NCBI RefSeq assembly: GCF_008630635.1
Contig: NZ_CP043869.1
Span: forward strand, 558,001-622,000
From: Neptunomonas concharum
Lineage (GTDB): Bacteria; Pseudomonadota; Gammaproteobacteria; Pseudomonadales; Balneatricaceae
Length of the DNA: 64,000 nucleotides
Direction of reading: 5' to 3'
In this document: one piece after another, positions 8,649 through 17,334 of the stretch
How positions within the stretch are numbered: the stretch's first letter is position 1
Layout: every line of letters starts with the position of its first letter
The notes under the pieces: model-generated
Seen by the model: the letters and a program-made list of their open reading frames with translations, nothing else
What the model was told of the DNA's origin: nothing
Database searches by the model: none
Translations under genes and position numbers: made by a program

Positions 8649-9317
8649 ATGAGTATATCAGAAGGCTTATTAACCGGGCTTTGGTTATGGTGGCTACATG
8701 CTATTTATGGACTTGCGCTAGGCTATGCATTCTATCGAGCACCTTGGCGGACAGTTGTCAGTAATAAAGGGCTTCAGCATCTTTTCTTTGGAGCGACTGT
8801 ACTGTTAGCTTTAATGTGGAGTATGCGAGCGGGTATTTCTCCTGGCCTGAGCATTCACTTTTTGGGAATGACGACCTTGACCCTGATCCTTGGTTGGGAC
8901 TTGGCGGTATTGTCAGGTAGCTTGGTTTTACTGGCCATGACATTGATTGGTAAGGAGAGTTGGGATGGTCTATCGGCTAACGGACTATGCTTAGTGATCA
9001 TTCCGGCGCTGCTTTCCCATGTTATTCATCAGTGGGTGGAGCGACTTTTCGGGAAAAATTTCTTTATCTACCTTTTTCTGTGTGCCTTTCTTGGATCGGC
9101 TATCATTATTGCTATATCCGGTCTATCCATGAGTTTGTTGCTATGGTTTGACGGTGTCTATCCTTGGAATAAAATTGAGCACGAGTATGTGCGTTATCTG
9201 CCTTTGATTATGTTCCCAGAAGCCCTCATGAATGGCATTTTAATGACGGGGATTATGGTTTTTTACCCAGACTGGATTCGTACGTTTGATGCAAAAGCCT
9301 ATATAGATGAGCAATAG
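8649..9317 (+). CDS. CbiM-like (ECF-type) integral membrane protein
   Basis: A 222-residue, very hydrophobic protein with about six or seven membrane spans. The sequence SPGLSIHFLGMTTLTLILGWDLAVLSG resembles the core of CbiM/NikM substrate-capture proteins of energy-coupling factor metal transporters, and the LPLIMFPEALMNGILMTG segment near the end is also typical. The hallmark N-terminal Met-His metal-binding motif of true CbiM is not seen, and no CbiN, CbiQ or CbiO gene is nearby. It therefore belongs to the orphan branch of unknown function. It converges with regA. Confidence 0.7.
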   Translation: MSISEGLLTGLWLWWLHAIYGLALGYAFYRAPWRTVVSNKGLQHLFFGATVLLALMWSMRAGISPGLSIHFLGMTTLTLILGWDLAVLSGSLVLLAMTLIGKESWDGLSANGLCLVIIPALLSHVIHQWVERLFGKNFFIYLFLCAFLGSAIIIAISGLSMSLLLWFDGVYPWNKIEHEYVRYLPLIMFPEALMNGILMTGIMVFYPDWIRTFDAKAYIDEQ

Positions 9318-9325
9318 TCTCATCT
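9305..9325. repeat. Hairpin at convergent gene ends
   Basis: AGATGAG (9305-9311) and CTCATCT (9319-9325) form a 7 bp stem with a 7 nt loop, spanning the stop of the CbiM-like gene. There is no T-run, so it is at best an mRNA 3'-end-stabilising hairpin. Confidence 0.4.
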
Positions 9326-9335
9326 GGACTATCTA

Positions 9336-9875
9336 TTACTGCCTAACAGGATGCTTGGAGAGTTTTCTCTGTAAGGTTCTTCGGTGCATACCCAAAGCGC
9401 GGGCAGTGGCGGAAATATTGCCTTCATGCTCAGCCAATACTTTCTGTATATGTTCCCACTCCAGTCGATTGACTGACATAGGCTGTGGAGCTATCTCAAT
9501 ACTTTCATCCGGGGTCGTCTGCTCTAAAGCTTGCAATATATCGTCTGCATTAGCCGGTTTCGGGAGGTATTGGGTTGCCCCTAACTTTATCGCTTCCACG
9601 GCGGTGGAGATGCTGGCATAGCCAGTTAGTACAACAATTTTGATATCTGGATTGACAGCAGTGAGGGCGGGGATAACGGTCAGCCCTGAGGCACCTTCCA
9701 TCTTTAGATCCAATGAGGCGTAATCAGGTTGCCACTCTTGTAATAGATCAATGGCATTTTCTGCACTGCGTGCTACTTTAACGTCAAAGCCGCGACGGGT
9801 CATAGCGCGGGATAAGACGCGAGTGAAGGTTGCGTCATCATCAACAATTAAGAATGATTTTGCCGTTTCAGCCAT
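9336..9875 (-). CDS. regA: RegA/PrrA/RoxR family redox response regulator
   Basis: A 179-residue two-domain response regulator. The receiver domain has the acidic pocket VDDD (residues 11-14), phospho-acceptor Asp56 in SLDLKMEG, and Lys104 region LPKPAN. A Fis-type helix-turn-helix (ISATARALGMHRRTLQRKL, 154-172) ends the protein; these features define the RegA/PrrA/ActR family that controls respiration and redox genes. I chose the ATG at 9875 because CCAGGAG lies nine bases upstream; a longer reading to 9932 has no such site. It overlaps the regB end by 8 bp, so the pair is coupled. Confidence 0.9.
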   Translation of the reverse strand: MAETAKSFLIVDDDATFTRVLSRAMTRRGFDVKVARSAENAIDLLQEWQPDYASLDLKMEGASGLTVIPALTAVNPDIKIVVLTGYASISTAVEAIKLGATQYLPKPANADDILQALEQTTPDESIEIAPQPMSVNRLEWEHIQKVLAEHEGNISATARALGMHRRTLQRKLSKHPVRQ

Positions 9876-11115
9876 GTACAGATCTCCTGGAAAGGCGGAC
9901 TTCAGTGACGGTGCCCCGCTCTTGGGCAGCATAGAGTTTTACCTCGCCATCATGTCTGGCCAGTGTAGTTGAAGTTAAAAACAATCCAATCCCTAAACCT
10001 CTGCCTTTAGTCGTGATAAAAGGCTTGCCAAGCTCACTGGCTTTATCAATAGGTAGCCCTGGGCCGCTATCTTTGATCATTAACCAAATATCAGTTTCAT
10101 CCCAACTAAGGTCTATGTGTATATTGTGCGGGCAAGCATCTGCGGCATTATTCAGCAGGTTTAAAATCGCTTGGCGTAGGGCTGTATTGCTGCGAAGGTC
10201 GGGGGGGAGGTCATCTTGCACGGTTAAGTGGTAGGTGACCTCTGGGCGTGTGATTTTCCACTGTTCAAGTACTTCGCTCAGAAACTCGGTCACTAAGGAT
10301 GTTTTTTCACTATTGTGCTCTTCTGCAACGGATCGAGCCATAGTTTGTAGTTTATCTGCGCAGATTTCTACTTGCTGCTGCAAGATGGCAATATCCTCTT
10401 TTTGTTCTTCAGAAAGAGAAGGGTCCAGATCCATTTCATGTAATAACACACGCATCGTGCTTAAGGGAGTGCCTAATTCGTGAGCCGTACCGGCCGCCAT
10501 GGTGCCAAGAGCCAGAATTTGTTGATTGTGTACCTTTGCCTCTCGTGCCTCGATCAGTCTTTGCTGCTGGTGTTGGATAGTGCGGTTGATGCGGACAATG
10601 AAGTAAGTAATCACGATCACTGTCATGATGAAGTTTAGCCACATACCAACCATATGAATATCAAACAACGCGCTGAGCGAGTGCTGGTGACCTGTGTCTT
10701 TGATCACGGGAATGTAATACACCAGCAACGAGCCATAAATGGCTGTCACGGTAATGGCCATCATCCAAATATAACGGCTATCGAGGGTCATGACGGTAAT
10801 AATTAATGGGATTAGTAGCATGAAAATAAAGGGATTGGTGCCTCCTCCTGAATGGTAAAGAATAAAACCATAAACGATGGAGTCAGCCAGTAGTTGTGAA
10901 AAGAGTTCGGGTTGTGTGACCGGCCAAGGTGAATGCAGTCTGGCATAGGTCATTAAGTTGAGTAATCCTAATAAACCTAAAGCAGAGCCCAGAGCCCATG
11001 GGTCTAGATCTATATGCAGATATAAGAGCGCAAATACAACGGCACAACACTGGCCAAGCAGTATCACAAATCGAATATAAGTTAGTTGCAGTAACTGCTG
11101 ATGATTCCCCGACAC
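9868..11115 (-). CDS. regB: RegB/PrrB/RoxS family redox sensor histidine kinase
   Basis: A 415-residue membrane kinase. About six N-terminal membrane spans contain GGGTNPF (residues 90-96), the conserved ubiquinone-binding heptapeptide of RegB. The H-box is GTMAAGTAHELGTPLSTM with His212, and Cys252 lies exactly 40 residues later in VEICADKL, the spacing of the redox-active Cys265 from His225 in Rhodobacter RegB. The ATPase domain has LNNAADA, DSGPGLP and TKGRGLGIGLFLT. Start is GTG at 11115 after AGGGGG. It signals to the overlapping regA product. Confidence 0.92.
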   Translation of the reverse strand: MSGNHQQLLQLTYIRFVILLGQCCAVVFALLYLHIDLDPWALGSALGLLGLLNLMTYARLHSPWPVTQPELFSQLLADSIVYGFILYHSGGGTNPFIFMLLIPLIITVMTLDSRYIWMMAITVTAIYGSLLVYYIPVIKDTGHQHSLSALFDIHMVGMWLNFIMTVIVITYFIVRINRTIQHQQQRLIEAREAKVHNQQILALGTMAAGTAHELGTPLSTMRVLLHEMDLDPSLSEEQKEDIAILQQQVEICADKLQTMARSVAEEHNSEKTSLVTEFLSEVLEQWKITRPEVTYHLTVQDDLPPDLRSNTALRQAILNLLNNAADACPHNIHIDLSWDETDIWLMIKDSGPGLPIDKASELGKPFITTKGRGLGIGLFLTSTTLARHDGEVKLYAAQERGTVTEVRLSRRSVHG

Positions 11116-11220
11116 GAGAGCCCCCTCACATGGACAGTGAAGTATAACGGAAATTGGTTTGTTTGTGATTGAGGCAGATTGTCGCAGTGCTAAAGTTTCT
11201 GAGGCTAAGAATTATCTCCA

Positions 11221-11240
11221 TTCATTGTTTATCGAATGAA
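11221..11240. promoter_or_regulatory. Inverted repeat in the regB-prfC spacer
   Basis: TTCATT and AATGAA arms separated by 8 bp lie in the 229 bp divergent spacer, about 105 bp from each start codon. A possible operator; no regulator is proposed. Confidence 0.25.
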
Positions 11241-11344
11241 GATCAGCGAAAATAGCAATCATTAATACTTTTAACCCCACAAGCCGTTAATACTCCAAAG
11301 GGAATATTTTCGTTGAGTTTGTGTCTACTTCAGAAGATCTATTC

Positions 11345-12928
11345 ATGTCTAATGCTATTGCTACAGAGGTTGCTAAACGCCGCACCTTTGCCATTATCTC
11401 TCACCCTGATGCGGGTAAAACGACGATCACAGAGAAATTACTCTTGCTGGGTAATTTGATACAAAAAGCAGGGACGGTAAAGGGTAAAAAAAGCGATCGT
11501 CATGCAACATCTGATTGGATGACGATGGAGCAGGATCGTGGGATTTCAATTACTTCCTCTGTTATGCAGTTTCACTGGAATGAGCGTATTGTTAACTTGC
11601 TCGATACCCCAGGTCATGAGGACTTCTCCGAAGATACGTATCGTACCCTGACCGCGGTGGACTCAGCACTGATGGTAGTTGATGGAGCAAAAGGTGTTGA
11701 GGAACGTACCATTAAGTTAATGGATGTATGCCGACTGCGTGACACGCCTATTTTTTCCTTTGTGAATAAAATGGACCGAGATATTCGTGATCCCATTGAA
11801 TTATTTGATGAAATCGAAAATGTTCTGAAAATAGAAGCGGCCCCGATTAATTGGCCTATCGGTATGGGGCGTTTCTTCAAGGGTGTGTACAACCTTTACA
11901 CTGATACGATCCATGTTTTTAAGGCAGGGCAGAACGCTGTTGTACCTGAGGATATTCGTATTCAAGGGTTGGACTCAGACGAGGCGCGTGCTTTGTTGGG
12001 CGATGAGTATGGCGATTTTGTTGATGAAATAGAGTTGGTGCGGGGAGCTACCTACGAATTTGATGTGGAAGCATTTTTGGCAGGTAAGCAGACCCCGGTT
12101 TTCTTTGGCACGGCGCTGGCTAATTTTGGCGTGCGAGAAATGTTGGATGGTTTCACTGAATGGGCACCTTCACCTATCAGCCGAGAAACAATAACGCGTA
12201 CTGTGGAAGCTGATGAGGCTAAGTTTTCTGGTTTTATCTTTAAAATTCAAGCCAATATGGATCCAAAGCACCGAGATCGTATTGCCTTTATGCGCATCTG
12301 CTCTGGTCGTTATAGCCGGGGTATGAAAATGAAACATGCCCGTATCGGTAAAGACGTTAAAATTGCGGATGCGGTAACCTTTTTAGCGGGTGATCGTGAA
12401 AACGTAGAAGAGGCTTGGTCTGGCGATATAATTGGTTTACATAACCATGGCACGATTCAGATCGGTGATACGTTTACAGAAGGTGAAGATCTTAAGTTCA
12501 CCGGTATTCCCCACTTTGCACCGGAGATGTTTCGTCGTGTGCGCCCGAAAGATCCGCTGAAAATGAAACAGCTGCAAAAAGGCTTGCAGCAATTATCGGA
12601 AGAAGGGGCAGTACAGTTGTTCCAACCTCTGAAAAATAATGATCTGGTTTTAGGGGCGGTAGGCCAGTTACAGTTTGAAGTGGTTATGTTCCGACTCAAA
12701 GATGAGTATAAGGTTGATTGTATGTACGAGCCGATTTCCGTTCAAACGGCCCGTTGGATTGAGTGCGATGATAACCGTATGCTTGAGGATTTCCGTAAGA
12801 AAGGCTACGAAAACTTGTCGGTTGATGGCGGGAATCTACTCACCTACCTAGCGCCGACGCGCGTCAATCTTAGTTTGATGGAAGAACGTTGGCCTGACAT
12901 CCGCTTCCGCGCAACGCGGGAACATTAA
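11345..12928 (+). CDS. prfC: Peptide chain release factor 3
   Basis: RF3 is the translational GTPase that recycles RF1 and RF2 after stop-codon release. G-motifs are clear: [14 protein letters not shown] (G1), DRGISITSS (G2), [15 protein letters not shown] (G3) and FVNKMDRD (G4). The start at 11345 ([15 protein letters not shown]) gives 527 residues, the usual RF3 length; an in-frame GTG at 11321 would add eight unconserved residues. Neighbouring holD, rimI and a YjjV-type TatD gene recall the E. coli holD-rimI-yjjG-prfC-yjjV region. Confidence 0.96.
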   Translation: MSNAIATEVAKRRTFAIISHPDAGKTTITEKLLLLGNLIQKAGTVKGKKSDRHATSDWMTMEQDRGISITSSVMQFHWNERIVNLLDTPGHEDFSEDTYRTLTAVDSALMVVDGAKGVEERTIKLMDVCRLRDTPIFSFVNKMDRDIRDPIELFDEIENVLKIEAAPINWPIGMGRFFKGVYNLYTDTIHVFKAGQNAVVPEDIRIQGLDSDEARALLGDEYGDFVDEIELVRGATYEFDVEAFLAGKQTPVFFGTALANFGVREMLDGFTEWAPSPISRETITRTVEADEAKFSGFIFKIQANMDPKHRDRIAFMRICSGRYSRGMKMKHARIGKDVKIADAVTFLAGDRENVEEAWSGDIIGLHNHGTIQIGDTFTEGEDLKFTGIPHFAPEMFRRVRPKDPLKMKQLQKGLQQLSEEGAVQLFQPLKNNDLVLGAVGQLQFEVVMFRLKDEYKVDCMYEPISVQTARWIECDDNRMLEDFRKKGYENLSVDGGNLLTYLAPTRVNLSLMEERWPDIRFRATREH

Positions 12929-12950
12929 TAACACTTAAGGAGTGATCGAG

Positions 12951-13736
12951 ATGGCGTATTTGCTGATTGATAGCCACTGCCATCTCGACTTTCCTGTTTT
13001 CGATGACTCGCGTGATCAGGTACTCAAACGTGCTCAGGCGGTAAATGTTGCCCATATTGTGGTTCCGGGTGTCGTAGCTCGGGACTTCCCTCGTGTCTTA
13101 GCTGTTCAGCGTGCTTATCCTGAGACTGTAAGTATTGCGCTGGGTTTACACCCTTGTTTTATGAAAGAGCACGCCCAGACAGATGTGGAGGTGCTAGCTG
13201 CTTATCTGGATACGACACCTGTGTGTGCATTAGGGGAGATCGGGCTGGACTTCTATGATAAGGAAGCTGATAAAAAAGCCCAGCTAGCGCTGTTAAAGGC
13301 ACAAATTAAGCTGGCTAAAGCCCATCAACTGCCGCTCATTTTACATGTTCGCAAAGCGCATGATGAGATGCTAAAAGTCCTACGTGAGATGCAGTTTTCA
13401 GAAGGTGGTATTGTGCATGCGTTTAGTGGCAGTGAGCAGCAAGCGCATCGCTATATTGATCGGGGGTTTTTAATCGGTGTGGGTGGTGCAATTACTTACT
13501 CGCGCGCGCAGCGCTTAAGGTCTGTGATCGCTAAGCTACCTTTGCAGGCGCTAGCGTTAGAAACGGATTCGCCCGATATGCCGTTAGATGGGTTTCAGGG
13601 TAGGCCAAATGAGCCGGCGCGTATGTCAGTGGTACTAGATACGCTATCCGCTTTGAGAGGGGAATCTAGAATCGTGTTAGGTACAGAGATAACGAAGAAT
13701 ACCCGCCAAAAGTTAAATCTTTCGACGGGTGTTTGA
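12951..13736 (+). CDS. yjjV: TatD family metal-dependent hydrolase (YjjV-like)
   Basis: A 261-residue TIM-barrel metallohydrolase of the TatD family, members of which show DNase activity. Metal-binding motifs are DSHCHLD near the start, GEIGLDFY, a LHVRKAHDE histidine, VHAFSG and the terminal ETDSPDM aspartate. The ATG at 12951 has AAGGAG eight bases upstream; an upstream GTG at 12942 falls inside that ribosome site and is rejected. It follows prfC by 22 bp, probably in the same transcript. Confidence 0.88.
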   Translation: MAYLLIDSHCHLDFPVFDDSRDQVLKRAQAVNVAHIVVPGVVARDFPRVLAVQRAYPETVSIALGLHPCFMKEHAQTDVEVLAAYLDTTPVCALGEIGLDFYDKEADKKAQLALLKAQIKLAKAHQLPLILHVRKAHDEMLKVLREMQFSEGGIVHAFSGSEQQAHRYIDRGFLIGVGGAITYSRAQRLRSVIAKLPLQALALETDSPDMPLDGFQGRPNEPARMSVVLDTLSALRGESRIVLGTEITKNTRQKLNLSTGV

Positions 13737-13738
13737 GA

Positions 13739-14140
13739 TTAGTCGTAAATATACTTATAGATACGTTTTAGTTCGCGCCATGTCGTATTTGTCGCATCAT
13801 TTTTGGGAATACGGTAGCGTGAGCCGGAGTTGTCAATTGGTGTGCCCTTATAGCTTCCATTCTCTGGGAAAACCAGCATCTGCATCAGGCTGCGAGGATA
13901 GTTTGGCCCCACAACTTGCTGATTATAAACGCTTTCAATGACGGGCAAGTCCCCATCTTGGCTGGCAATGATGCTAAAGCTGATGCAATCACCGCTATCG
14001 CCAATACACATATTGCCAGACTGCGCGTCGACCAAGTAATAGCTGGTATCCCTTTTCTCCGGTACTAGAGAGCTGGTGGAGATGCAGCCGCCTAACAATA
14101 AGGTAGTCACTATTACGGGTAGCAGTGTCCTTTTTTTCAT
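13739..14140 (-). CDS. Putative lipoprotein of unknown function
   Basis: A 133-residue protein with signal peptide and lipobox LLGGC (MKKRTLLPVIVTTLLLGGC). The mature part contains two cysteines in GNMCIGDSGDCISF that could pair, and a C-terminus with SGSRYRIPKN and TTWRELKRIYKY. The ATG at 14140 has GGAG nine bases upstream and starts the signal peptide correctly; the longer reading to 14185 would run into fabY. It is 19 bp downstream of fabY and likely cotranscribed. No family recognised. Confidence 0.7.
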   Translation of the reverse strand: MKKRTLLPVIVTTLLLGGCISTSSLVPEKRDTSYYLVDAQSGNMCIGDSGDCISFSIIASQDGDLPVIESVYNQQVVGPNYPRSLMQMLVFPENGSYKGTPIDNSGSRYRIPKNDATNTTWRELKRIYKYIYD

Positions 14141-14159
14141 AGCCGAAACTCCAATGCTT

Positions 14160-16085
14160 TTATTTGTCGAAAATCGAAAAATCATCGAAAGGGTTATCCA
14201 TTTCTAAACTAATACTATGGGAATAGCCAGGTAGTTTAATAGACGTTGATGATATCTCCAGATCATAACCTTCAAGCACATTATGATCGTACCGATAGAT
14301 GGGTTTAGCTTCCCCTCTGATGGCATGTTGGTCATAAGCCATTGCGGCTTCCAGAACGCCGCTACGTTTGTCTTGCCATGATGCCATCTTTTCTGAGCCG
14401 TGTTTGGACGCGAGTAGCTTGTGGGTGACATGGGGTGCAATAATGGGCGCACTAGCGTTATTACCGCCAAAGCCTTTAGAGTTCAGAATAACGCTATCCA
14501 TGCCTTCCGTACCCACTTCGATATGGGATTGAGAAAAGCGTAAATGACTTTGGTGTACATCACTGGCAATTTCAGATGTGGTAGCGATACCTGGGATATA
14601 GCCGTACTGCCATGTCCCTAACGATGTTGTCAGTTGGTCACCGCCAGCTGTGCCCTGTGAGTGCCCTAGGTAGCATTTGATGGCGGCAACAGGCCATGCG
14701 TCTATCTGAAATGCTGTCGCAATTTCATTAATAACATGGGACTCAGTAACGCGGTTCTGTGGTGTGCTGGTACCATGAGCTTGGACAAAGGAGCGCTTCC
14801 GCAAAGATTGCTCACCAAGCATGGTTTTCACCAAAGATGCAGCTTTACCTAAGGTGATGTAGTTACCGATACCCGGTGCTGAAATGGATTTTTTATGGCC
14901 GTCGGCATTTACGAAAACCTCAGGTACTGCGCCATAAATCTCGGCTCCCATCTCCAGAGCTAAATCGTCACTCATTAAAAGAATAAACTGGCTGGATTCG
15001 CCAATCGTGAAACCGCAGTTATTACCGAAAGGTCTGCAAGCCTTGCGATAGTCCTCATCAGACAGAGTCGTGATGTTGTCGAGGGCTAATAGATCTTTGT
15101 CTTCAGCTAGAGCGCCCATCGCCCTAAAACCTTCAATCACTTCTGGAGTAACCGGAGCATCGCTACCGCCCACCAGAACAACTTTACGCTTTCCTGAACG
15201 TATATCCTGCACACCACTGCGAAGGTTGTACAGAAAGGTTGCGCACGCACCTAGTGCACCGCCGGTAGTGCCCACATTGCCTAAAATATAAGCGTTGACG
15301 AAATCAGCAGGCATCTGTGCATAACCAAGAGGCATCTGCTTTGATGAAGTTCGTTTGCCTAACGCTGGATATTTGGTCAAACCACCAAAGCCAAAATCAT
15401 CTAACTGGCCAATGGAGTTACTCGCATAGACTGCTAACTGGTCTGGTGCGATATGGTTCATAATCTCTTCAAAAGGAATGCCGGATGCATTCAGGGCATC
15501 GGAAGCTGCAAAGATGGTCATTTGCAGATTTCTAGGGTGATTACGTGATTGGTAGAGTTTGCCGGGCTTAAATCCAGAAGGTAGCTGTCCTGCTGCTTTT
15601 ACTTGGGCTTTTTTACTGTCAGGAAAGATGACATCCAGATTGCCTTCTATCCGAATATTGACGGTTTGCCCTGCATTCTCTGTCAATGTCCAATTAGCGG
15701 GGATAACGGTGGGTAATTGCCGTTTTCTCAGACTAAATTCGAAATATTTACCTGCAGATTCGCTGATGGTTGCCGGCTTATTGAACATAACCTGTTCAGT
15801 ATCAAAGGTTTCAGGCTCAATTTTGCGGATTAAAGTTGAAGCAAGAAGCTGCTCTTTAATATTTTCCAGTAAATCTTCTACAGAGCAGGACTCACCCGCT
15901 TGTGTCATGTAAGTGCCATCTTTAAAGGATGCAAGCCCGGTTAACGTGGCAAGCCCCAGCAGCGTTTCTTGTTGGCTTTTCGCGTCTAATTTGTCCAGAA
16001 TGAGGCGTCGATAAGCGTGGTGAAAAGAACTACGGCCTGCCGGATTAATACCACCAAAACCCACAATAAGAGGTAAATGCGACAA
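14160..16085 (-). CDS. fabY: Beta-ketoacyl-ACP synthase FabY
   Basis: FabY is the large ketosynthase that in Pseudomonas aeruginosa (PA5174) starts fatty acid synthesis by condensing acetyl-CoA with malonyl-ACP, replacing FabH. The 641-residue length and N-terminal extension (MSHLPLIVGFGGINPAGR) match this family rather than FabB/FabF (about 410). The ketosynthase triad is Cys281 (GGALGACATF), His437 (VQAHGTSTP) and His475 (CYLGHSQGTAGG). The start is TTG at 16085 with GAGGAG six bases upstream; no better start is available. A large palindrome lies upstream at 16173-16205. Confidence 0.9.
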   Translation of the reverse strand: MSHLPLIVGFGGINPAGRSSFHHAYRRLILDKLDAKSQQETLLGLATLTGLASFKDGTYMTQAGESCSVEDLLENIKEQLLASTLIRKIEPETFDTEQVMFNKPATISESAGKYFEFSLRKRQLPTVIPANWTLTENAGQTVNIRIEGNLDVIFPDSKKAQVKAAGQLPSGFKPGKLYQSRNHPRNLQMTIFAASDALNASGIPFEEIMNHIAPDQLAVYASNSIGQLDDFGFGGLTKYPALGKRTSSKQMPLGYAQMPADFVNAYILGNVGTTGGALGACATFLYNLRSGVQDIRSGKRKVVLVGGSDAPVTPEVIEGFRAMGALAEDKDLLALDNITTLSDEDYRKACRPFGNNCGFTIGESSQFILLMSDDLALEMGAEIYGAVPEVFVNADGHKKSISAPGIGNYITLGKAASLVKTMLGEQSLRKRSFVQAHGTSTPQNRVTESHVINEIATAFQIDAWPVAAIKCYLGHSQGTAGGDQLTTSLGTWQYGYIPGIATTSEIASDVHQSHLRFSQSHIEVGTEGMDSVILNSKGFGGNNASAPIIAPHVTHKLLASKHGSEKMASWQDKRSGVLEAAMAYDQHAIRGEAKPIYRYDHNVLEGYDLEISSTSIKLPGYSHSISLEMDNPFDDFSIFDK

Positions 16086-16400
16086 AGATAACTCCTCGGC
16101 TGGAACGAACGACAGAAAGCGGATAAACCCCTATTCTAGCGACTGAGCCGACAGCTGACCAGATCTAATAGGGCGCTTTATGGGTAAAATTACCCATTAA
16201 AGTGCTAGGTATCCGAGCATAGGTAAAAGTGAGAAGAATTTAGCGCTATATCTTTTAAACTGCTCAATGGAGAAAATGATTCATATTGTTGTCAGACAGT
16301 CTACGTCATAATAAAAGCGATTGGATATAGGTGTGTCCTGAGTTGAAAAAGTATATCTGTCGGCTTTGGGTAACGTAAGATGAACAGTACGAGGATTACT
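16086..16400. other. 315-bp divergent spacer between fabY and an OmpA-type lipoprotein gene
   Basis: No ORF of credible coding character is seen here. The spacer holds the fabY ribosome site (GAGGAG), a 33 bp palindrome at 16173-16205, and an AT-rich part (about 16230-16370) that should carry the promoter of the rightward lipoprotein gene. An ATG at 16380 is in frame with that gene but precedes its signal peptide and ribosome site. Confidence 0.6.
16173..16205. promoter_or_regulatory. Long palindrome upstream of fabY (candidate operator)
   Basis: TGGGTAA and TTACCCA (16181-16196, two A between) form a perfect core. Outer arms GCGCTTTA and TAAAGTGC extend it to about 15 bp per arm with one bulged T and one G/A mismatch. 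No T-run follows on either strand, so a terminator is unlikely. It lies 88 bp upstream of the fabY start, a position suited to an operator. Confidence 0.5.
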
Positions 16401-17057
16401 ATGAAAAAGTTAACGATGGCTCTGCTTGCTACGGTCGTAATATCAGGGTGTACGACCATAGATCCTTACACCAGAGAACAAAAGACAAGCAATGCGACAA
16501 AAGGTGCGGGTATCGGTGCTGTAGCGGGGGCTGTATTGGGGTCTGCTGTATCGAGCAAGGGGAATAGAACGAGAGGGGCTGTGTTAGGTGCTGTGGTCGG
16601 TGGAGCGACAGGAGGTGGTATCGGCTATTATATGGATCAGCAAGAAGCGTTACTGCGCCAGGAATTAGAAGGTACGGGTGTCGCTGTTGAGCGTGTTGGT
16701 GATGATATTCGTTTGATTATGCCAGGGCATATTACCTTCCAAACGGACTCATATCAGATAGCTAATAATTTCTACCCTGTATTAGGCTCGGTGGCCAAGG
16801 TGCTAACAAAGTTTGATAAAACGGCTTTGAGCGTCGATGGTTTTACTGATAGCACAGGATCATTTGAATATAACCAGACTTTGTCTGAAAAACGAGCGGC
16901 CAGTGTTGCAAATACGTTAACTGCTAATGGCATCGCTGCGTTGAGAATCAGTACGCAAGGCTATGGAGAGCGTTATCCTGTTGCGGATAATGGGACAGCA
17001 GCGGGAAGAGCGTTAAATCGACGCGTCGAAATAAATATCAGAGGAACTCAGCAATAA
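16401..17057 (+). CDS. OmpA family lipoprotein with glycine-zipper domain
   Basis: A 218-residue outer membrane lipoprotein. The signal peptide ends in lipobox VISGC. Residues about 32-75 form a glycine-zipper segment (GAGIGAVAGAVLGSAV, GAVLGAVVGGATGGGIGYY), and the C-terminal half is an OmpA-like peptidoglycan-binding domain (SVDGFTDSTGSFEYN, LSEKRAASVANTL, GYGERYPVADN, NRRVEI). It resembles the YiaD/Pal-type proteins that tie the outer membrane to the wall. The ATG at 16401 has GAGGA six bases upstream, so it is preferred over 16380. Monocistronic; converges with the ZapB-like gene. Confidence 0.85.
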   Translation: MKKLTMALLATVVISGCTTIDPYTREQKTSNATKGAGIGAVAGAVLGSAVSSKGNRTRGAVLGAVVGGATGGGIGYYMDQQEALLRQELEGTGVAVERVGDDIRLIMPGHITFQTDSYQIANNFYPVLGSVAKVLTKFDKTALSVDGFTDSTGSFEYNQTLSEKRAASVANTLTANGIAALRISTQGYGERYPVADNGTAAGRALNRRVEINIRGTQQ

Positions 17058-17080
17058 AACTAAGTTCCACCTTTTTGAAG

Positions 17081-17269
17081 CTACTCTGCAGTGTCTAGGT
17101 CGTCAAATTTGCGCAATAGGCGCTGCAGGTTGGTTTCAAAACTTTGCTTTTCATCTTCAAGCTTTTGCTTTGCTTCTTTAAGCTCGGCAACTTCCATGCG
17201 AAGTAGCTCTACTTCTTCAATCATCCCTTCAATTTTGCTTTCTAACTGATTGAACAGTTCGGTTTGCAT
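17081..17269 (-). CDS. ZapB-like coiled-coil protein (TIGR02449 type)
   Basis: A 62-residue, highly charged protein that is coiled coil over nearly its whole length. FNQLESKIEGMIEEVELLRMEVAELK aligns with E. coli ZapB ([26 protein letters not shown]), and the end LQRLLRKFDDL with its LQALLGRMEEV. ZapB-type proteins stabilise the Z-ring through ZapA. The protein is shorter than E. coli ZapB (about 80), losing one or two heptads in the middle. The expected neighbour zapA is not in the window; flgT lies upstream. Confidence 0.75.
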   Translation of the reverse strand: MQTELFNQLESKIEGMIEEVELLRMEVAELKEAKQKLEDEKQSFETNLQRLLRKFDDLDTAE

Positions 17270-17334
17270 GTTGGATCCTTAATTATTTCACGTAAAGACG
17301 CTGATTATAGTGGCGATACGAGGTAAGTAAACTA

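Noticed and set aside
17042-17076. Terminator after the OmpA-type lipoprotein (GGAACT/AGTTCC followed by CTTTTT)
   Set aside because: The loop is 14 nt, the stem is weak and the T-run does not directly follow it, so support is too low to list as a feature.
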